From Hoplostethus atlanticus (lineage: Eukaryota; Chordata; Actinopteri; Trachichthyiformes; Trachichthyidae): a stretch of DNA of 64,000 bases. Positions within the stretch are counted from its first letter, which is position 1; each line of letters begins with the position of its first letter. The stretch is taken from positions 4,258,501-4,322,500 of the forward strand of contig JAXDDX010000001.1 in the NCBI GenBank assembly GCA_034670405.1, read 5' to 3'. Both the position numbers and the translations under genes were made by a program. The notes under the pieces are model-generated. The model ran no database searches, was not told the origin of the DNA, and worked only from the letters and a program-made list of their open reading frames with translations. Below, in pieces: positions 14,901-27,010 of this stretch.

Positions 14901-15781
14901 TATGTTATATAAATGTAATGATTATTATTATTATTATTAGTGTGTGTGTGTGTGTGTGTGTATGTGTCACTAGCCTTTCAGTTACATACACATGTGCACA
15001 TGTAAACACACACACATGTAGGATTGTTTGTCTGTATGTGTGTAATGAACGTCTTGAGAGTGAAATGTAATTGGAGTGAAAGCTGATAGGAAGAGGTCTT
15101 CCTGTCTTCTCCACCTGTTGTTGTTCAAGCCACTGGAACAATGTGAGATATCCGGAGGGCGTCTGTCTCCTCCATTCACACAAAGAGCCCTCATTAAAAG
15201 GCGATGAGGCTAGGGGCCCTGCTTCCCACCCATTCAACAAGGCCTTTGTTCAAAGCCTCACTCGGTTAAAGCTGTGAGGCTATTTTTATTGTCTCTGGGT
15301 TTCGGCAAGTTTATATTGATTCTCTGAGTGTCACATGTCTGTCTGTCCACAGGGCTGTTATTCTGCAGTGGTGGACTACTTTGAACTGTACATCTATGTG
15401 GCTGGAGCGCTGGCCATTGTGGTGCTGACTATTGAGGTATGGTTTTTCAGTCAAATCATCTTTTGCCCTGCTTTCTTTTGCTACCCAGGCATGTGTGCAA
15501 GTAGTATTTATACTTGCCTTAATGTGAGCAACATTATTTGAAGGGCCTACCTTTTTTTTTTATTACAAGACCGCCCTCTAGTGGTAAGAGGTGGTGTTAC
15601 AGGAATCTTGATTTAACTGGGTTGTCTTGTGCTCTTGTTTCAGTTTCATATTTTTGTCATAACTTGTCATATGAATTACTTCATGTATTTTTCTGTGTAC
15701 TAAAAAACTTTTTTTTTAATCAATATTCCACAGCTCTTTGCCATGGTCTTCGCGATGTGTCTCTTCAGGGGAATCCAGTAG
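11949..15781 (+). CDS. tspan18: Tetraspanin-18, complete coding region in seven exons
   Basis: Coding exons are 11949-12011, 12975-13169, 13442-13516, 13637-13735, 13987-14163, 15353-15436 and 15734-15781. All introns are GT/AG and phase 0, and the joined product is 246 residues ending at TAG; human TSPAN18 is about 248. The product begins [14 protein letters not shown], and four membrane segments lie near residues 12-36, 53-76, 84-107 and 213-240. The large extracellular loop (about 112-210) carries the tetraspanin CCG motif (147-149), PAACC (Cys174/175), Cys192 and Cys205, six cysteines in all, plus one N-glycosylation sequon (Asn129-Asn-Ser). Juxtamembrane cysteines near 5, 8, 75, 76 and the C terminus are likely palmitoylation sites. 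Tetraspanins organise membrane microdomains; TSPAN18 is linked in the literature to Orai1-dependent calcium entry in endothelium and to cadherin-6 maintenance in cranial neural crest. The gene converges on alx4. Teleosts can carry tspan18a and tspan18b; I cannot tell which this is. Confidence 0.95.
14384..14444. repeat. (TGTA)n/(TG)n compound microsatellite in a tspan18 intron
   Basis: TGTA tetranucleotide repeats pass into TG dinucleotides within the intron 14164-15352. Confidence 0.9.
14645..14965 (+). mobile_element. 3' tail of a LINE-type retrotransposon in a tspan18 intron
   Basis: Translation near 14690-14755 gives a piece resembling the C terminus of fish non-LTR retrotransposon reverse transcriptases ([16 protein letters not shown]). 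It is followed by a T-rich stretch, the common fish retroelement tail AAAGCACTTTGAGCTACAT, TATATAAATGTAATGATT, and then (ATT)n and (TG)n. This order (ORF end, AAAGCACTTTGAG, ATT repeats) is typical of 5'-truncated LINE insertions. It lies in the sense orientation within the intron and has no coding capacity left. I infer an L2/CR1-like clade. Confidence 0.65.
15571..15584 (-). promoter_or_regulatory. CTCF-like core motif in the last tspan18 intron
   Basis: On the minus strand these 14 bases read CCACTAGAGGGCGG and fit the vertebrate CTCF core consensus CCASYAGRKGGCRS at every position. Binding is inferred from the motif only, and similar short matches arise by chance or inside repeats. Confidence 0.35.
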
Positions 15782-16785
15782 AGCGCCTCCATGTGTGAAC
15801 TTTTTTAAAAAGGGAATTCAGGAGAAGAAAAAAAATGGACACTTGTAAATTTGTTGTTCTCTTTTTATATTGGCTAATTGGCGGAAAAACAACCCTCAAA
15901 CTCTCGTACTTCACAGCTGGACTTTTGAGGTACTGGGTGGCAAAAACACAAACCTGATAGAAAATGGGAGATCAGAAAACTGATGTAAAATGATTTGTGT
16001 GTAAAGTGGAAACAGATAATTTGTGGACCAGGTCTAGCACAGACTGGGTGTAATGTGGACCAGGCATGAGGAGGACCAGGTGAAGCCTGAGCAGAAGGCA
16101 CTGCACTGACTTTTGGATGAAGAATATTTATATTGAGTAAAGTTGGCTTAACTGTATAAAATGTGTTTTATGTATACTTTGGCTGTTCCCCCTCCCCTTC
16201 ATATGCTGATATCACACTCCCTCCCCCACATGCCTTTGTTAGAGCCACACTTCTTCAATGCTGTATTATAAAAGCTGTGTGAGTGTGTGTGTGTGTGCGT
16301 GTGTGTGTGTGTACATATGCTCTTGTGTGAGTGTGTGTGGACTAGTTTGTGTGCATGTGACCTTGTGGCTCTTCATGGCCGTCCCCAAGCTTGAAAGCCA
16401 ACATCTGGTTCTTTTTCAATTTGTATGGTGAAGCTTATTGCAGTAGTGATTATATGTGGTTGTAGCTGGTGAACTGTCTGTGTATGCATTTGTATTAGAT
16501 TCTTGAAAAGTTGATGACATAAATGGCATTCGAAATTACTGTCCTCGCGTTTTCCTCAAATTAGTACAATTTCAGATGGGTTTTTTTGGTATATTTGGAT
16601 TAGACATAACCTAACCTTTCTTATTCGTATTTTGTAAGTAATAATTGTTACTAATGATAAATCATCTTGGGTGGTGGGGAGCACATTATTTTTTTTTTTA
16701 CAATTTATTATTTACAATTGCACATTGGTAAGAGGAGAGGGTTGGGATTAAAATCAAATAAACTGTGTCAGCTGATTTTGACAAA
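15782..16785 (+). other. tspan18: tspan18 3' UTR (candidate end)
   Basis: This non-coding stretch follows the TAG stop. It contains a (GT)n tract at 16276-16312. The first canonical AATAAA after the stop is at 16757-16762, followed by a GT-rich stretch (CTGTGTCAGCTG) suited to cleavage near 16780. Further AATAAA copies near 16900-16922 are possible alternative ends. The 3' end is inferred, not shown. Confidence 0.5.
16757..16762 (+). terminator. Candidate tspan18 polyadenylation signal
   Basis: This is the first AATAAA downstream of the tspan18 stop codon, with GT-rich sequence after it. More AATAAA copies lie about 150 bp further on. Confidence 0.45.
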
Positions 16786-17560
16786 AAAGCATAACTCAAC
16801 GATCCCTGAATTAGAAAGCATGTTATAGGGAGAAAATCTACTTAATATTGGTACCGAAGCATTTTGTTTGTTGGATCAGAAGAAAAGCATTCATATAAAT
16901 AAATAAAATGAAAATAAATAAATGAAGAATAACTAATATTCATACAGGTTTGGGTAACTTCCACAGAGATAACCCACAAAGCACCAAGCACCGATGCAAC
17001 ACCACCTTTATGAAGCAATATTTATCTCCACTAGTCAATGTTCGTTGCCCTAATCCTTTTTATTCACCACCATGATATGATAAAACTTTGTCCCTAAAGT
17101 GTCTATGATTTATTGCAATTGTCGCTACACCATTTTACACCCAAACAACCATGGCACCTCTGGCTTAAAGCCAATATTATGACTGATTGGTAAACAGGTG
17201 AAAAACTACTACTACTAAAAAATACCATATGGCGCTTAGTCAATGTGTTTATCAAGATGTATGATCATGAACATGTTAGACATTGCTTCGAGATGGTGAG
17301 GAGGGATCTGGGAAGCATAGGCCTATATCAAAGTTAGTTTCTGGTCAAACTGCAAAAGACAATTCATCATAATTTTAAGGTATTAGTTAAACTATGAAGC
17401 TAACACTTACCCAAAGATGGATGGGATTGGTAATAGGTCCTCCTCAGATTAGTCAATGCGTGTTGAATACAAGTACAGTTCCACCTATATCAGGTATGAA
17501 ATCCATTTTGCTTTGGATGTGTCAGTGTATTGAATTTTTCCCACTAGACTAACAAGAGTG
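16786..17560. other. Intergenic sequence, nothing recognised
   Basis: This is AT-rich sequence after the tspan18 3' end. It has additional AATAAA copies near 16900-16922 and no recognisable coding or RNA feature. Confidence 0.5.
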
Positions 17561-17566
17561 GCTTAA

Positions 17567-17900
17567 ATGTGGATAAGATAAGATACGATAAAACTTTAAT
17601 GATCCACGTGGGAAAATTGGGTCATTGTAGCAGCAAACAGTAGAAGGTTATAGCAAAGAAAATAGAATATAAATAAATATACTAAACATTGTCAACAATT
17701 ATAACACTAAAACTATAAGAATGAAAAGTATCAAATACATGAATAACAGCATGCAAAATATAGTTGAGCAAGACAAGAAATCAATGAAAATGTGGATGAT
17801 AATATACAAAAATATGAAATACATGCAGTATGAACTTAATTGTTTGTGCATTTAAATATCAAGATATATGCAATATATAACAGATGAGAAAAAGAAAAAC
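17567..17900 (-). mobile_element. 3' end of a non-LTR retrotransposon (relic)
   Basis: Read on the minus strand, 17650-17567 gives a TTTCCCACGTGGATCATTAAAG-like segment followed by TATCTTATCTTATC. This is the usual fish LINE tail of a 'GGGATCAATAAAG' block with short tandem repeats. The AT-rich stretch to about 17900 resembles the non-coding portion that precedes such tails. It lies downstream, on the same strand, of the reverse-transcriptase relic at 18290-18965 and may be part of the same insertion. The boundary at 17900 is approximate. Confidence 0.5.
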
Positions 17901-18289
17901 AACTGTGAATTTATAGCATTTACATAGGTGTACAAACTGCATTGTATTTGCATTACTAGCTACAGAAGTCATGCATATGTAGGAAGTTCAAGGCCTGCAG
18001 ACACGCTTTGAAATACTTTTCACCTTATCAATACTCATTACTAGTTCAACTACTATGAAAACCGTCAAGTGGAGGCTGTATGTACATAAAAAGTGCCAGT
18101 GTGCCAGGGCACATGTGCACTGTTGTCTGTTCTCCTGTTCAGAACATACAGCTGGGAGTAGCAGACATACAGAAATGTTTCCAGAAATATGCATTGACTC
18201 ACATCAAAGAAAATCATATCAAAGAACATGAGTCACAGAATGCTTCCAGGCCTCTAAGATGGGGGTAAGTCCCGTGGAACAGTATGTGG

Positions 18290-18965
18290 GCCTGCATCGA
18301 AGTGGGTCCGGGGAGTCCTTCACCAGGTCTGAGGTGCTGCGGGACTGGTCTTTCAAAGATCTTCATTATGTGCAATGTCAATGCCACCGGCTTGCAGTCG
18401 TTGAGGACACAGGGGCATCCTCTCCTGGGCACAGAGCACCCTCCTCAGGCACCGTCTAAAGACTGTTGAAAAGGTGCTGAGAGACGCTTCTGTCTGACTG
18501 GTACGTGCTCTGAGCATCATGGGGCTGATACCATCAGGGCCTGCGGCCTTGCCTGTGCGGGGCCTCCCCAAGGGAGAGGGAGGGTAGAGGTGGGCGTGAG
18601 TGAGGAGTGGGCGGGCGGTGGTAAGTGGGGGTCCCAAGCTGGGGGTAGGTGTAGCTGGCCTGGGGTCCCCTTGTCAAACCTGGTGAAAAACAGGTGTTAC
18701 TCATTCGTCCTTTCCTGGATGCCCTCCACCATTTGGCCTTGTTGCTTATAGCCAGAGATTTTCCTCATCCCCCTCCACACCTCCTTCACTCTGCGCTGTT
18801 GAAGCTTGTTTTCAGTCCTCTCCCTGTAGGTGTTCTTTCCATCCTTAATTTTACTCCACTCCCTCTGGACAGATTTAGATTCCTCATAGTCCCCAACACT
18901 GAAAGCCTTCTTTTCCTGTTGAGGAGGGATTTAATGTCTTTTGTAATCCAGGGTTTGGTATTTGG
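18290..18965 (-). pseudogene. Broken LINE ORF2 fragment (linker and start of reverse transcriptase)
   Basis: Minus-strand translation from about 18965 down gives LINE ORF2 landmarks in the right order. These are a PWITKDIKSLLNRKRR-like stretch near 18950-18900, VWRGMRKISGY near 18780-18745, GKAAGPDGISP near 18555-18520, and LNDCKPVALTLHIMKIFER near 18405-18345. Those are the endonuclease-reverse transcriptase linker and the first reverse-transcriptase blocks of a non-LTR element. An in-frame stop near 18700 and a frameshift near 18430 break it, and the YxDD catalytic block is absent. It is a dead copy in the tspan18-alx4 interval. Confidence 0.75.
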
Positions 18966-20357
18966 AAAACAGCGAAACAGCTGTGGAGCCTATATGTATC
19001 TTTGGTATTTGCATCTGATTCCGCCTTTCTTTCATTTGATGTTTTGGGTGAAGTTAGTCAGGATGGAGCAGAGTGAGACATTAAAGTCACCACAGATTGC
19101 CATGCAAGCACTGGGATGTTTGGACATGAGTCAGAGACAGAGTCCTCTTTACTCTGCAGTATCTTAGAGGTAGTTCAGATCAATTTAAACTTGGATCGTA
19201 TTTTTAGTACTTTATTACTTTATAGTCATTTTGAGGTGTAGTTTGGGCACATTGTTAACACAACAGAAAGTTCACATTCTTTCTACTTTTTTCTGTGAAG
19301 AATCCAAATTGAGTTGTTTGGTTTGGGTTCAGGTTCAGACTGTAGTCTCTGGCAGACACGTGTGAAAATGTAGGAATGATGGAAAATACATACAAATCCT
19401 GTAACAAAGCCAGGTAGGGTTATTTGGTTTGCCCTTAAGTCCACAATCAAGTATCTGGCAGGCGTGTGGGGAATATAAACACAAATAAAAACATTCCTTC
19501 AAATAAATTACATTTTCTGTTAACAAGCTAACCAGTTTTTTGGGGGTTATTTTTATATTATATGACATTGCAGGTATAGATATGATTGTTTTCTACAAAG
19601 CAGTTTGAACAACAACTTTTAGTACATTAGTTAACAAAACTAGATCTCCTCATGGTAGCTTTGCTGTAGTTCATATTCCAGTAGGAGGTAACTGGTAGTT
19701 TATAAAACTATACTTTTAAAGTAGCTTCCTCAACACGGTTTGTAATTTACAGTTACTTTATTAGGGACTACAGTAATATTTCAGATTACATCCTATGTGT
19801 GATTATTTGGACACTGAAGTAGTGATGCTGATGCTCTGGTTTTTGCCTCCCTAACAAAAGAGCAGAACACCTGATTCTGATTTCAGGCTTATTAAATATC
19901 AGTCTTTTGAGACCTTTTGAGAACGTGTGAATACTAGTTAGGCTCCTAGGTGAGTAGAACAATGGACAATTGACGTCTTTCAGTTTCGCTGCCTCACCAT
20001 ATCCATATGGTACCATACAGAACTAATTACGGTCACCTCAAACAAAAGCGAAACGTGCAGCTCTTTTCTTGTGCCATGCATGCATTGGGCTTTGAAGGGC
20101 GATCCACAATAGTTAACCATGGGTATGAAGTGAATAGACATAACCAAACTGAATCATACAGATACAAAATCCCCTATGGACCAGCACACCAAACTGCATG
20201 TGACCATGTGAAAAGTATTATTGATAACATTTAGTAGGACAGTCTATTCTCCCTGGCTTGTGCTTGTTTAAGTCACTCTGGACAACTTATGGATAAGAGC
20301 TAAAAGCCTAAAATGTTGCATCTCTGGCCAATAAGTGCCAAGCAATAATGAAGCTTG

Positions 20358-20371
20358 CCACATGAGGGCAG
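20358..20371 (+). promoter_or_regulatory. Weak CTCF-like motif
   Basis: CCACATGAGGGCAG matches 12 of 14 positions of the CTCF core consensus. It is a motif match only. Confidence 0.15.
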
Positions 20372-20876
20372 TAGCATCCCTGTACTGCATTCACTGTATG
20401 TAACTTTTTCTTCTGGGTAAGAGGCAGGAACAAGAAGAGAATGATCATAATGTTGGAGTGAGGAACCAACCTTTCACTTACAGTAAGTAGGTTCATTCAC
20501 CAGTGTTTTATATGTGTCTAGTTGTGTATTCTTCGATCTTTTCATAAAAAGCCTGAAGTACTCCTGTAATTGTCATTTAATGAAACTGGTATCGCTGCTT
20601 GCCATATATATATAACAGCATCAGCATACTGTATGTTGTCTGCAGATTTTGCTGTGTTGCCCTATTCTTGACTATCTGAACATTCAACTCCAATGCATTG
20701 ACTCTCAAGAGGGCTGGAAATATTATCCTACTCCAGGTTGATGACTGAAGCAAATCTGACATGACTATAAGGCCTGATCCTAAATTAAACCAGTGTGTCT
20801 TTGGTATTTTAGGAATATTTTGTGTTTGACCTGCTGATGAGAAAGTAAGCACCAGTAGCAGTCAATGTGTCAGAGT

Positions 20877-20902
20877 GCCCCCCCCGCCCCCCCCCCCCCC
20901 CC
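20877..20902. repeat. Poly-C tract
   Basis: This is a nearly pure run of C broken by one G, followed by T5. The other strand has potential to form a G-quadruplex. Confidence 0.9.
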
Positions 20903-21179
20903 TTTTTCCCTCCCATTTGAAATGTCTGCACTGATTCAGGTCAGGATCTCACTGAGCGTTTAACAGCTGCTAAGTGTTATTGGTGGTCAGCACTGGCTCC
21001 TGATCCTGGTGTTTCTCTCCTTCCAGCACGCTTAGGTCATATCACACACGTGTCTCATTAACACAGGCCTGAGGTGTGCAAACCTCCATCAAGACCTGGC
21101 GGCGTCAGGGTAGAGACTTTCATAGTATGCAATAAAATAGTCATTATGTAATACCTGAAATTCTCTTTTCACTTGCGTG

Positions 21180-21305
21180 CAGGAGCTGGTAGGGAATCCG
21201 TGTCTTGCTCAAGGATACTTCAGTAGGGCGGATACTTATACACACAATCGAGGCTTGAACCGGATGCACCAGCTGAAGGTCTCTCTAACCACGAGGCTAC
21301 CCTGC
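21180..21305 (+). mobile_element. Fragment of a widespread teleost interspersed repeat
   Basis: The stretch contains 'tcttgctcaaggatacttc', 'cttgaaccggatgcacc' and 'ctctctaaccacgaggctac'. These resemble the common fish repeat that pairs 'CTTGCCCAAGGACAC' with 'GAACC...CTAACCACTGAGCTAC'. Only a fragment is present and its class cannot be set from this piece. Confidence 0.5.
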
Positions 21306-23359
21306 CACTCTGATAGGGACACTGTGACACTGCTTCTGCCTCTGGCGTAACAAGGCCTGGACCAAATTTGGAGTTGAAGTTGAAGTTGAATTTCAAGATC
21401 TAATGAAAATCAAACTGTTATCTGCATTGCATATGCTGCTGGGGGACACATTGTGAGGACGTTTCCATGTGTATAATGTCCAGTGAAGACTACACTAATT
21501 TTACTGAAGAATACCACAATATACGATTTGGTCTGCTTTGAATTTGTGATCTATCAATATACACCCCTTGCTAAAACTTCTTGCCTAGCTATGCAATCTG
21601 TCAGTGTTTCCAGCTGAATTGTGACTGCCAGAACAGCCTGACCAAACTTCTAGGATCTTCACTATAGTAACACATATTAAGGGAAGAACAAACAATGAAA
21701 GAAAGTTCCTCTGATCTATGTTATGATTTACTGGGGGGTGGGACTTTAAGTCTTCCCAATGCTGTTGTAGGAATTTGCCTAAAAGCCCTTAAAATAATGT
21801 TTGATTCTTTTTAGTTTTGGGTCATCGACGTGGATTAATATTGTAGTATTTACCTCTGTGTTCTAGGGTAGCTTTGCATCTACCACCTCATCTCTTCTCT
21901 CCTCATAAAAATTCCTACCAGGAAAAGGGAGAGGAGAGCAAAGGATGGGGGGTGGGGTTGAGGGGCTCCGTGTTCAGTTTGTTTTAGCCCCCTGTTTGGA
22001 GAGGAAACTTTCATTGCTTGATGATTTATGAGTGGTTAGACTCCCAGAGGAATTAGAAAGTCCTTTTTTCCTGCATGTAATAACCCACCCTCTAACATAA
22101 AACTTAAGTCTCTCCTTGTGTTGTGTTTATCCAGTGTGAAAGGTGTTAGGTCCGGTGGAGAGCTGAGGGCCCAGAGAAGCCCCTGAGGACTGTACAACAG
22201 AAACCATGCCAGGGCAGACAATTCACATCTGCTGCAATAAGACCACAAAACCCATTGTGAGAATGTGAGAATCTGCAAAATACTCTCAATGGCACAGTTT
22301 GGTATGCAGGGCATGCAGAAAAAAACAAATAATGCTGCAGCCCACTATATCAGCCTGGAGTCTGGCTGCAAGCCCTGTTGTTGTGGTATCGAATAACAGA
22401 ATTGTCCCACAGCACCACTGGCCTTGGAGCAGCCCGAGCAGCCTCTGTGACGCACAGTGTAGTACCCGGTACCCAGCGTGAAACAGGAAGTGAGCTGAAA
22501 CTGACAGGAAATGAGTCTGTTGGGATGGGACATTTCTCAGGCGGAGCGTCACCACTGTCATGAGAGATCTCTTGTACCCTGTGACTCATTTGTGAGCCAT
22601 GTGTTTTTAGTCTACGGGACTTGGACTACAAATAGATGGTCCCCCATGTGAGAGGACCACAAAGAGCGCGATGGTAGCAGCAGCAAAGAATGATGTCCAG
22701 TGACCAGCAGTCAGCCTGTTGATAGTGACTATATGAGGGCCTCTCACACTCAGTGCCACTTCATTATTCCTCATTAGTTCTCTATCTCTGTTTTGAAGAG
22801 TTATCAGTTTCTCTGTTCTCCCGCTTACCTAGTTTCCTTGCAGCTGGAGGCTAATGCAGTTTAGTTCCTCGTTGCACCACACATTTTCTCTCCCTGTGGC
22901 CTTCACTGTTGAGTCTTCAACGCCTGTCAATCAGGACCAGCGAGACCTGGCGTGCACAAGTCCGCAGGAGGTCAACTGTTCTGTATTTCTGACCTCTGAG
23001 CCCTACAGCAGGAGGGCTTCTTGTGCAAATGCATTGAACACGACTGGACTTGAGTACACAATAAATCAGTAGGATGCTTTACCGCCCCCATATCCCCCGG
23101 ATTCATAATTGAAAGCATATTGTGGAGAGGGGAGACAAAAGGGCTGCTCCGAGGGTTAGAAGGTGAGGAGGTTGAGGAGGTTAGAAACACAGCCCGATAA
23201 CAAAATCTGAGGGGTGCTAGGAGGGAGGGTTAAGGTTAGGAAGACTCCTGATCTCTATATACTCTCTTATTTTGTAGGACTAAACTTGACCAGATACTCA
23301 GAGGTAAAGAGTAGAGGGATTAACACCACAATGCACCACTGCATCTTGCAAGTAGACAG

Positions 23360-23394
23360 ATGTAGCATGTAGCATGTAGCATGTAGCATGTAGC
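23360..23394. repeat. Five perfect copies of a 7-bp tandem repeat
   Basis: The unit ATGTAGC is repeated five times without error. It is a small minisatellite with no other feature nearby. Confidence 0.95.
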
Positions 23395-26300
23395 AACTCA
23401 TTCTGTCAGTCATGTTCATGTTACACCACATGTAGCTGGCAATTAGAGTAACAAATATGTTTTTAAAAGCTGATCCAACTTGGGATTTAGCTCGATGCTT
23501 GCCTTTTGAATGCGGGCCTTTGTCCTTGCTTGTTACTTTAATAGTGCTGCTTTTCTACAACAATAAATGTAAACCCTGAAGCCCGAGTGTTGGTTTAACC
23601 CACTAACCCAGTGGTTAGATCCACACTGTTCACCTCTTTTACCCTGCCCAAACGTACTTCCTTGTGTGTCAGTACCACTTTAAATCCTTTCCCTCTCTGT
23701 TTACGTTAGCATGTCAAAAAGCCACACTAGACATTTCCACACTCTAATAAACTGCAGTTTTATTAGTGGGAGTCAACGAATGATGCAAGGAGTCGTGAGG
23801 CTGTCTCCATGGTTACAGACCACAGAGATGCCTGTCAGGCAGCTGGCAGAGTATAGGCTGTTTAGTGGACACTGTCAGCTGATGGGAAAATGGAGGAGAC
23901 AGTGAAGAAGGACTGCCATCTAATACCCTCTCAGTTCTGGGAAGATGTGTGCTCAGATAGACTCACTTGGGGCTTGCTGTGGGTTTCAACTCTAGCCTTG
24001 CACATTGCCCACTGCAGGATGCTGTACTTTCATTTTAGTTGTATAACAGTAGGACATTAGCACACCTATTGTCAGTGGCAGGTGTGTAGCAGAAGACCAA
24101 GTAGTCTACAAAATGTTTGGAACTGCACACAATCTTGTACTTGCAGTTAAGACGTTGAATACACAAGAATGCACACACAATTTGGTCTTGTAACCTCCCT
24201 CAGGTATGACCGTCGTATTGGATCTGAGTGTGAATTGTCTACACTGCAGATGTGCTCCACATTATGAGCAGAAAAGCGATTAAACTGATCTCATCGTTGG
24301 AGCTGAGTTGTAGAGTGCAGCGATAGGGAAGGCTGGCCAACAGCCAGAGATACCATTAGAAGGAGCACAGGGAAGTAAGGTATTCATGACTCCACTTTGA
24401 TCTCACCCCTGAGCCAAGTCCTCCTCCTCCACTTACTCCCTCTCACAGGGACAATGACCTGTGAGAGCCACTGACACATAGACACAATGGGCTGCAAATG
24501 TACATTTTAGGGTTGGTTTATTTCCGTTAGTTTGAGGTCGGTCCTAAGAAAGGACTCATGTGCCATGTGCCATGTCCCAACGAGTCACTTCAAAAAAACT
24601 TTAGCTCAGACCTCTTGTTCATTCCGTTTACTCTGTTTCCTTTCCCCACTTGCTTGGTAAAACATGCTAAAAACAGATATTCCTTTAGTTCAGGGGTATG
24701 CTCATACTGGTCAAGGATTGGTTTCCTCTGTATGTCAAAGCCTTCGTTAAATATGATGTGTGTTTATAAGCGTCCCTGGACTGTAATGAGGGCCGTTTTA
24801 CAGGACAACATGATGTATGTTGTGTTGCTTCCTTTTCAAGCCACTGCTCTTCTCCACCTCTGCCTCCACACAGCCTTGCCGAGGGGCCGCGGTGCTGACT
24901 TATAACCACAGCAGGAGACCAGGAGACAGCGTCAATATATCAGGCTTCTGCTCAGTCTTTTGATTTATCACGAGATGCTGCTTGAAGTTATTTGAGTGGG
25001 GTAGACTCGCAGTGTTCTTAGTCATGGTTTTATAGCCTCCAACATGGCTTGTGTGAATTTACATGTCTGAGAGGTCGGAGAGGTCTGTTTTACTGGTCAG
25101 TGTGCACGTCATTTTCCTTTGGTTCCAGTCGCCCCAATCCACAGGAATCAGGAGTCCCTTCATTGGCCAAAAAAGTGAGTGGAGAAATTTGATTTACTGT
25201 GCAAGCACAGGCTTTATTATCAAACCGAAGGGATCGTTTAACAGTGTAAGCTCAAGTGTCAGGTCTAAAATATGACCTATTAGAAATGTTTTGCTGAAAG
25301 CTGATATAAGTGCTGATTTACGGCCTGGCCTTGCTAACGATGGCCCTTAATGAGCGGCTCAAGCATCCACTTGTTTATGGAGCGGGTTGATTGACAGGCC
25401 GGCCGATGGAAAAATAAAGCAGTGAATGAGGAATTGGATCTGTCCCCTCTCTGCCATATCAACAGGGCCCTAATGTAGAGGGGTGAACTTTGAAGTGCCC
25501 TAATGGTCTTCATGGTCCCTTAACCGTGCAGGCTTCTATTAAGGGTGTCAGTGGAGCCTGGCTGGAGCAGCGTGACCCATTAGGTTTAATGAGTGCTGTT
25601 CAGGGTGCAGTGGGCTGCTCTTCTTCCTCTCTGCTAGTGTTTATTTATCTCATCTACCCAAGTTTGAGACAGAAGAGGAGTGCAGGGCTTGGGGAGCGAG
25701 GGAGTATGTCTCTTAAACTGGCTTTCTAGTTTGTCCTTTGGGCCTCTGATTTTATGAGTCCTGTGAGTTCCTAACTCAGTCTGCCTCAGTAAGACGGCCT
25801 CAGTAGGATTATGATTGGAATCTGAAACTTTTCTCTTGTTCAGTATGTATGCTGCAAGTGCTTGGTTGTTGTATCAAATAGCACATAAAACAGGAAATAG
25901 CTGTTGTCTGATATAAGCTCTTCATCAGAGATGTTGATCTGGAAAGCTGTGGTGAAGCAGGGCCTCTCCTCTCCCGCTGATGCAGTTCTATTGATGATTT
26001 CCAGTTCCTCTATGAGAGCTGTCAGGTCCTGCTGGAGACTTTATTGGGTGACAACAGCCTTCTCCTGAGCTTTCCCACCCTTGTGCGATTAGAGTGGTCT
26101 TTAAAACTCTTGCACAACTGTGGAAAAGACAACGATGGTTTCTGGGAGAACCCAGAAATGGGAGAACTCCAACATTCTTCACAGGGCAAAGACCATGGCA
26201 ATGGCAAGATGCGAATTGGCATGGGTTATCTTTTTCCTGGCAATGCCTCTCCTTTGTCTTACGAGAGCAGTCCTGAGTGGTCATGCCTTTAGTGGATACG

Positions 26301-27010
26301 ATTCAACACAAATATAGTATGAACTTCATTTCGCTACATGTAGGAAAGAGCTCTAAAAGGACTTGTGAAACTGTGGTTAGGAAGAGACTATACAGTGCAG
26401 CAGTGCACAGTGATTGAGCTCATATAGCAAAACTAAAGAATAACTGTGTAAAAACATGTTGCCATTAGCAGAGATTGCCTATGACAGCTTTCACTGACAC
26501 TGACCATGGCCATGGTATTAGCGGAAGAGCACCTGGGGGTGTTTAAGGCCCATTGAAACATTACCCTTCACTCAGGGCCTAATGGCATGGACTGAGCATC
26601 CCATCTGGAAGTTGCTGATGCAGGAGAATGAATGGGATCGCATATCTTCAACCTTCCCACCATACCCACTGTACAGACAGAGACACACACACACACACAA
26701 ACAGGTACAGGCACAGGTGCACACACACTCACTAGTCAGCGATAGTTCACATATTTCTGGAGTTTGCTAATGCTTTTTGATTTATGTCTCCATTTCCGAT
26801 CCTCATGCACCTGAATTCTATCCCAGTTTCAAAGGAATTCCAGGAATGTCTTGCCCTCTACACCCTGTACACCTTCTTGGTATGTGAGTATGTGTGCATT
26901 CACTGCTCTCATATTTATTTGGCATGTGATTCATAGATCACTTTTGCTCTCATACATGAACAGGTCTTGAAGAAGAAACCATCTCAAGTCATTCAACTCA
27001 TGGAGATTCA

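Larger units (their letters stand above)
18970..27010. other. tspan18-alx4 intergenic region, no gene seen
   Basis: No reading frame here shows a known domain or convincing splice pattern. Visible landmarks are a C-rich run at 20877-20902, a widespread teleost repeat fragment at 21180-21305, a 7-bp tandem repeat at 23360-23394 and a short CA tract near 26683-26700. The remainder looks like single-copy non-coding DNA between two convergent genes. Confidence 0.55.

Noticed and set aside
18694..19167. Plus-strand open frame of 157 codons
   Set aside because: It is antisense to the LINE relic; the minus strand carries the recognisable reverse-transcriptase linker.
23360..23394. CRISPR-like array
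   Set aside because: The unit is 7 bp with no spacers; it is a simple tandem repeat in a vertebrate genome.
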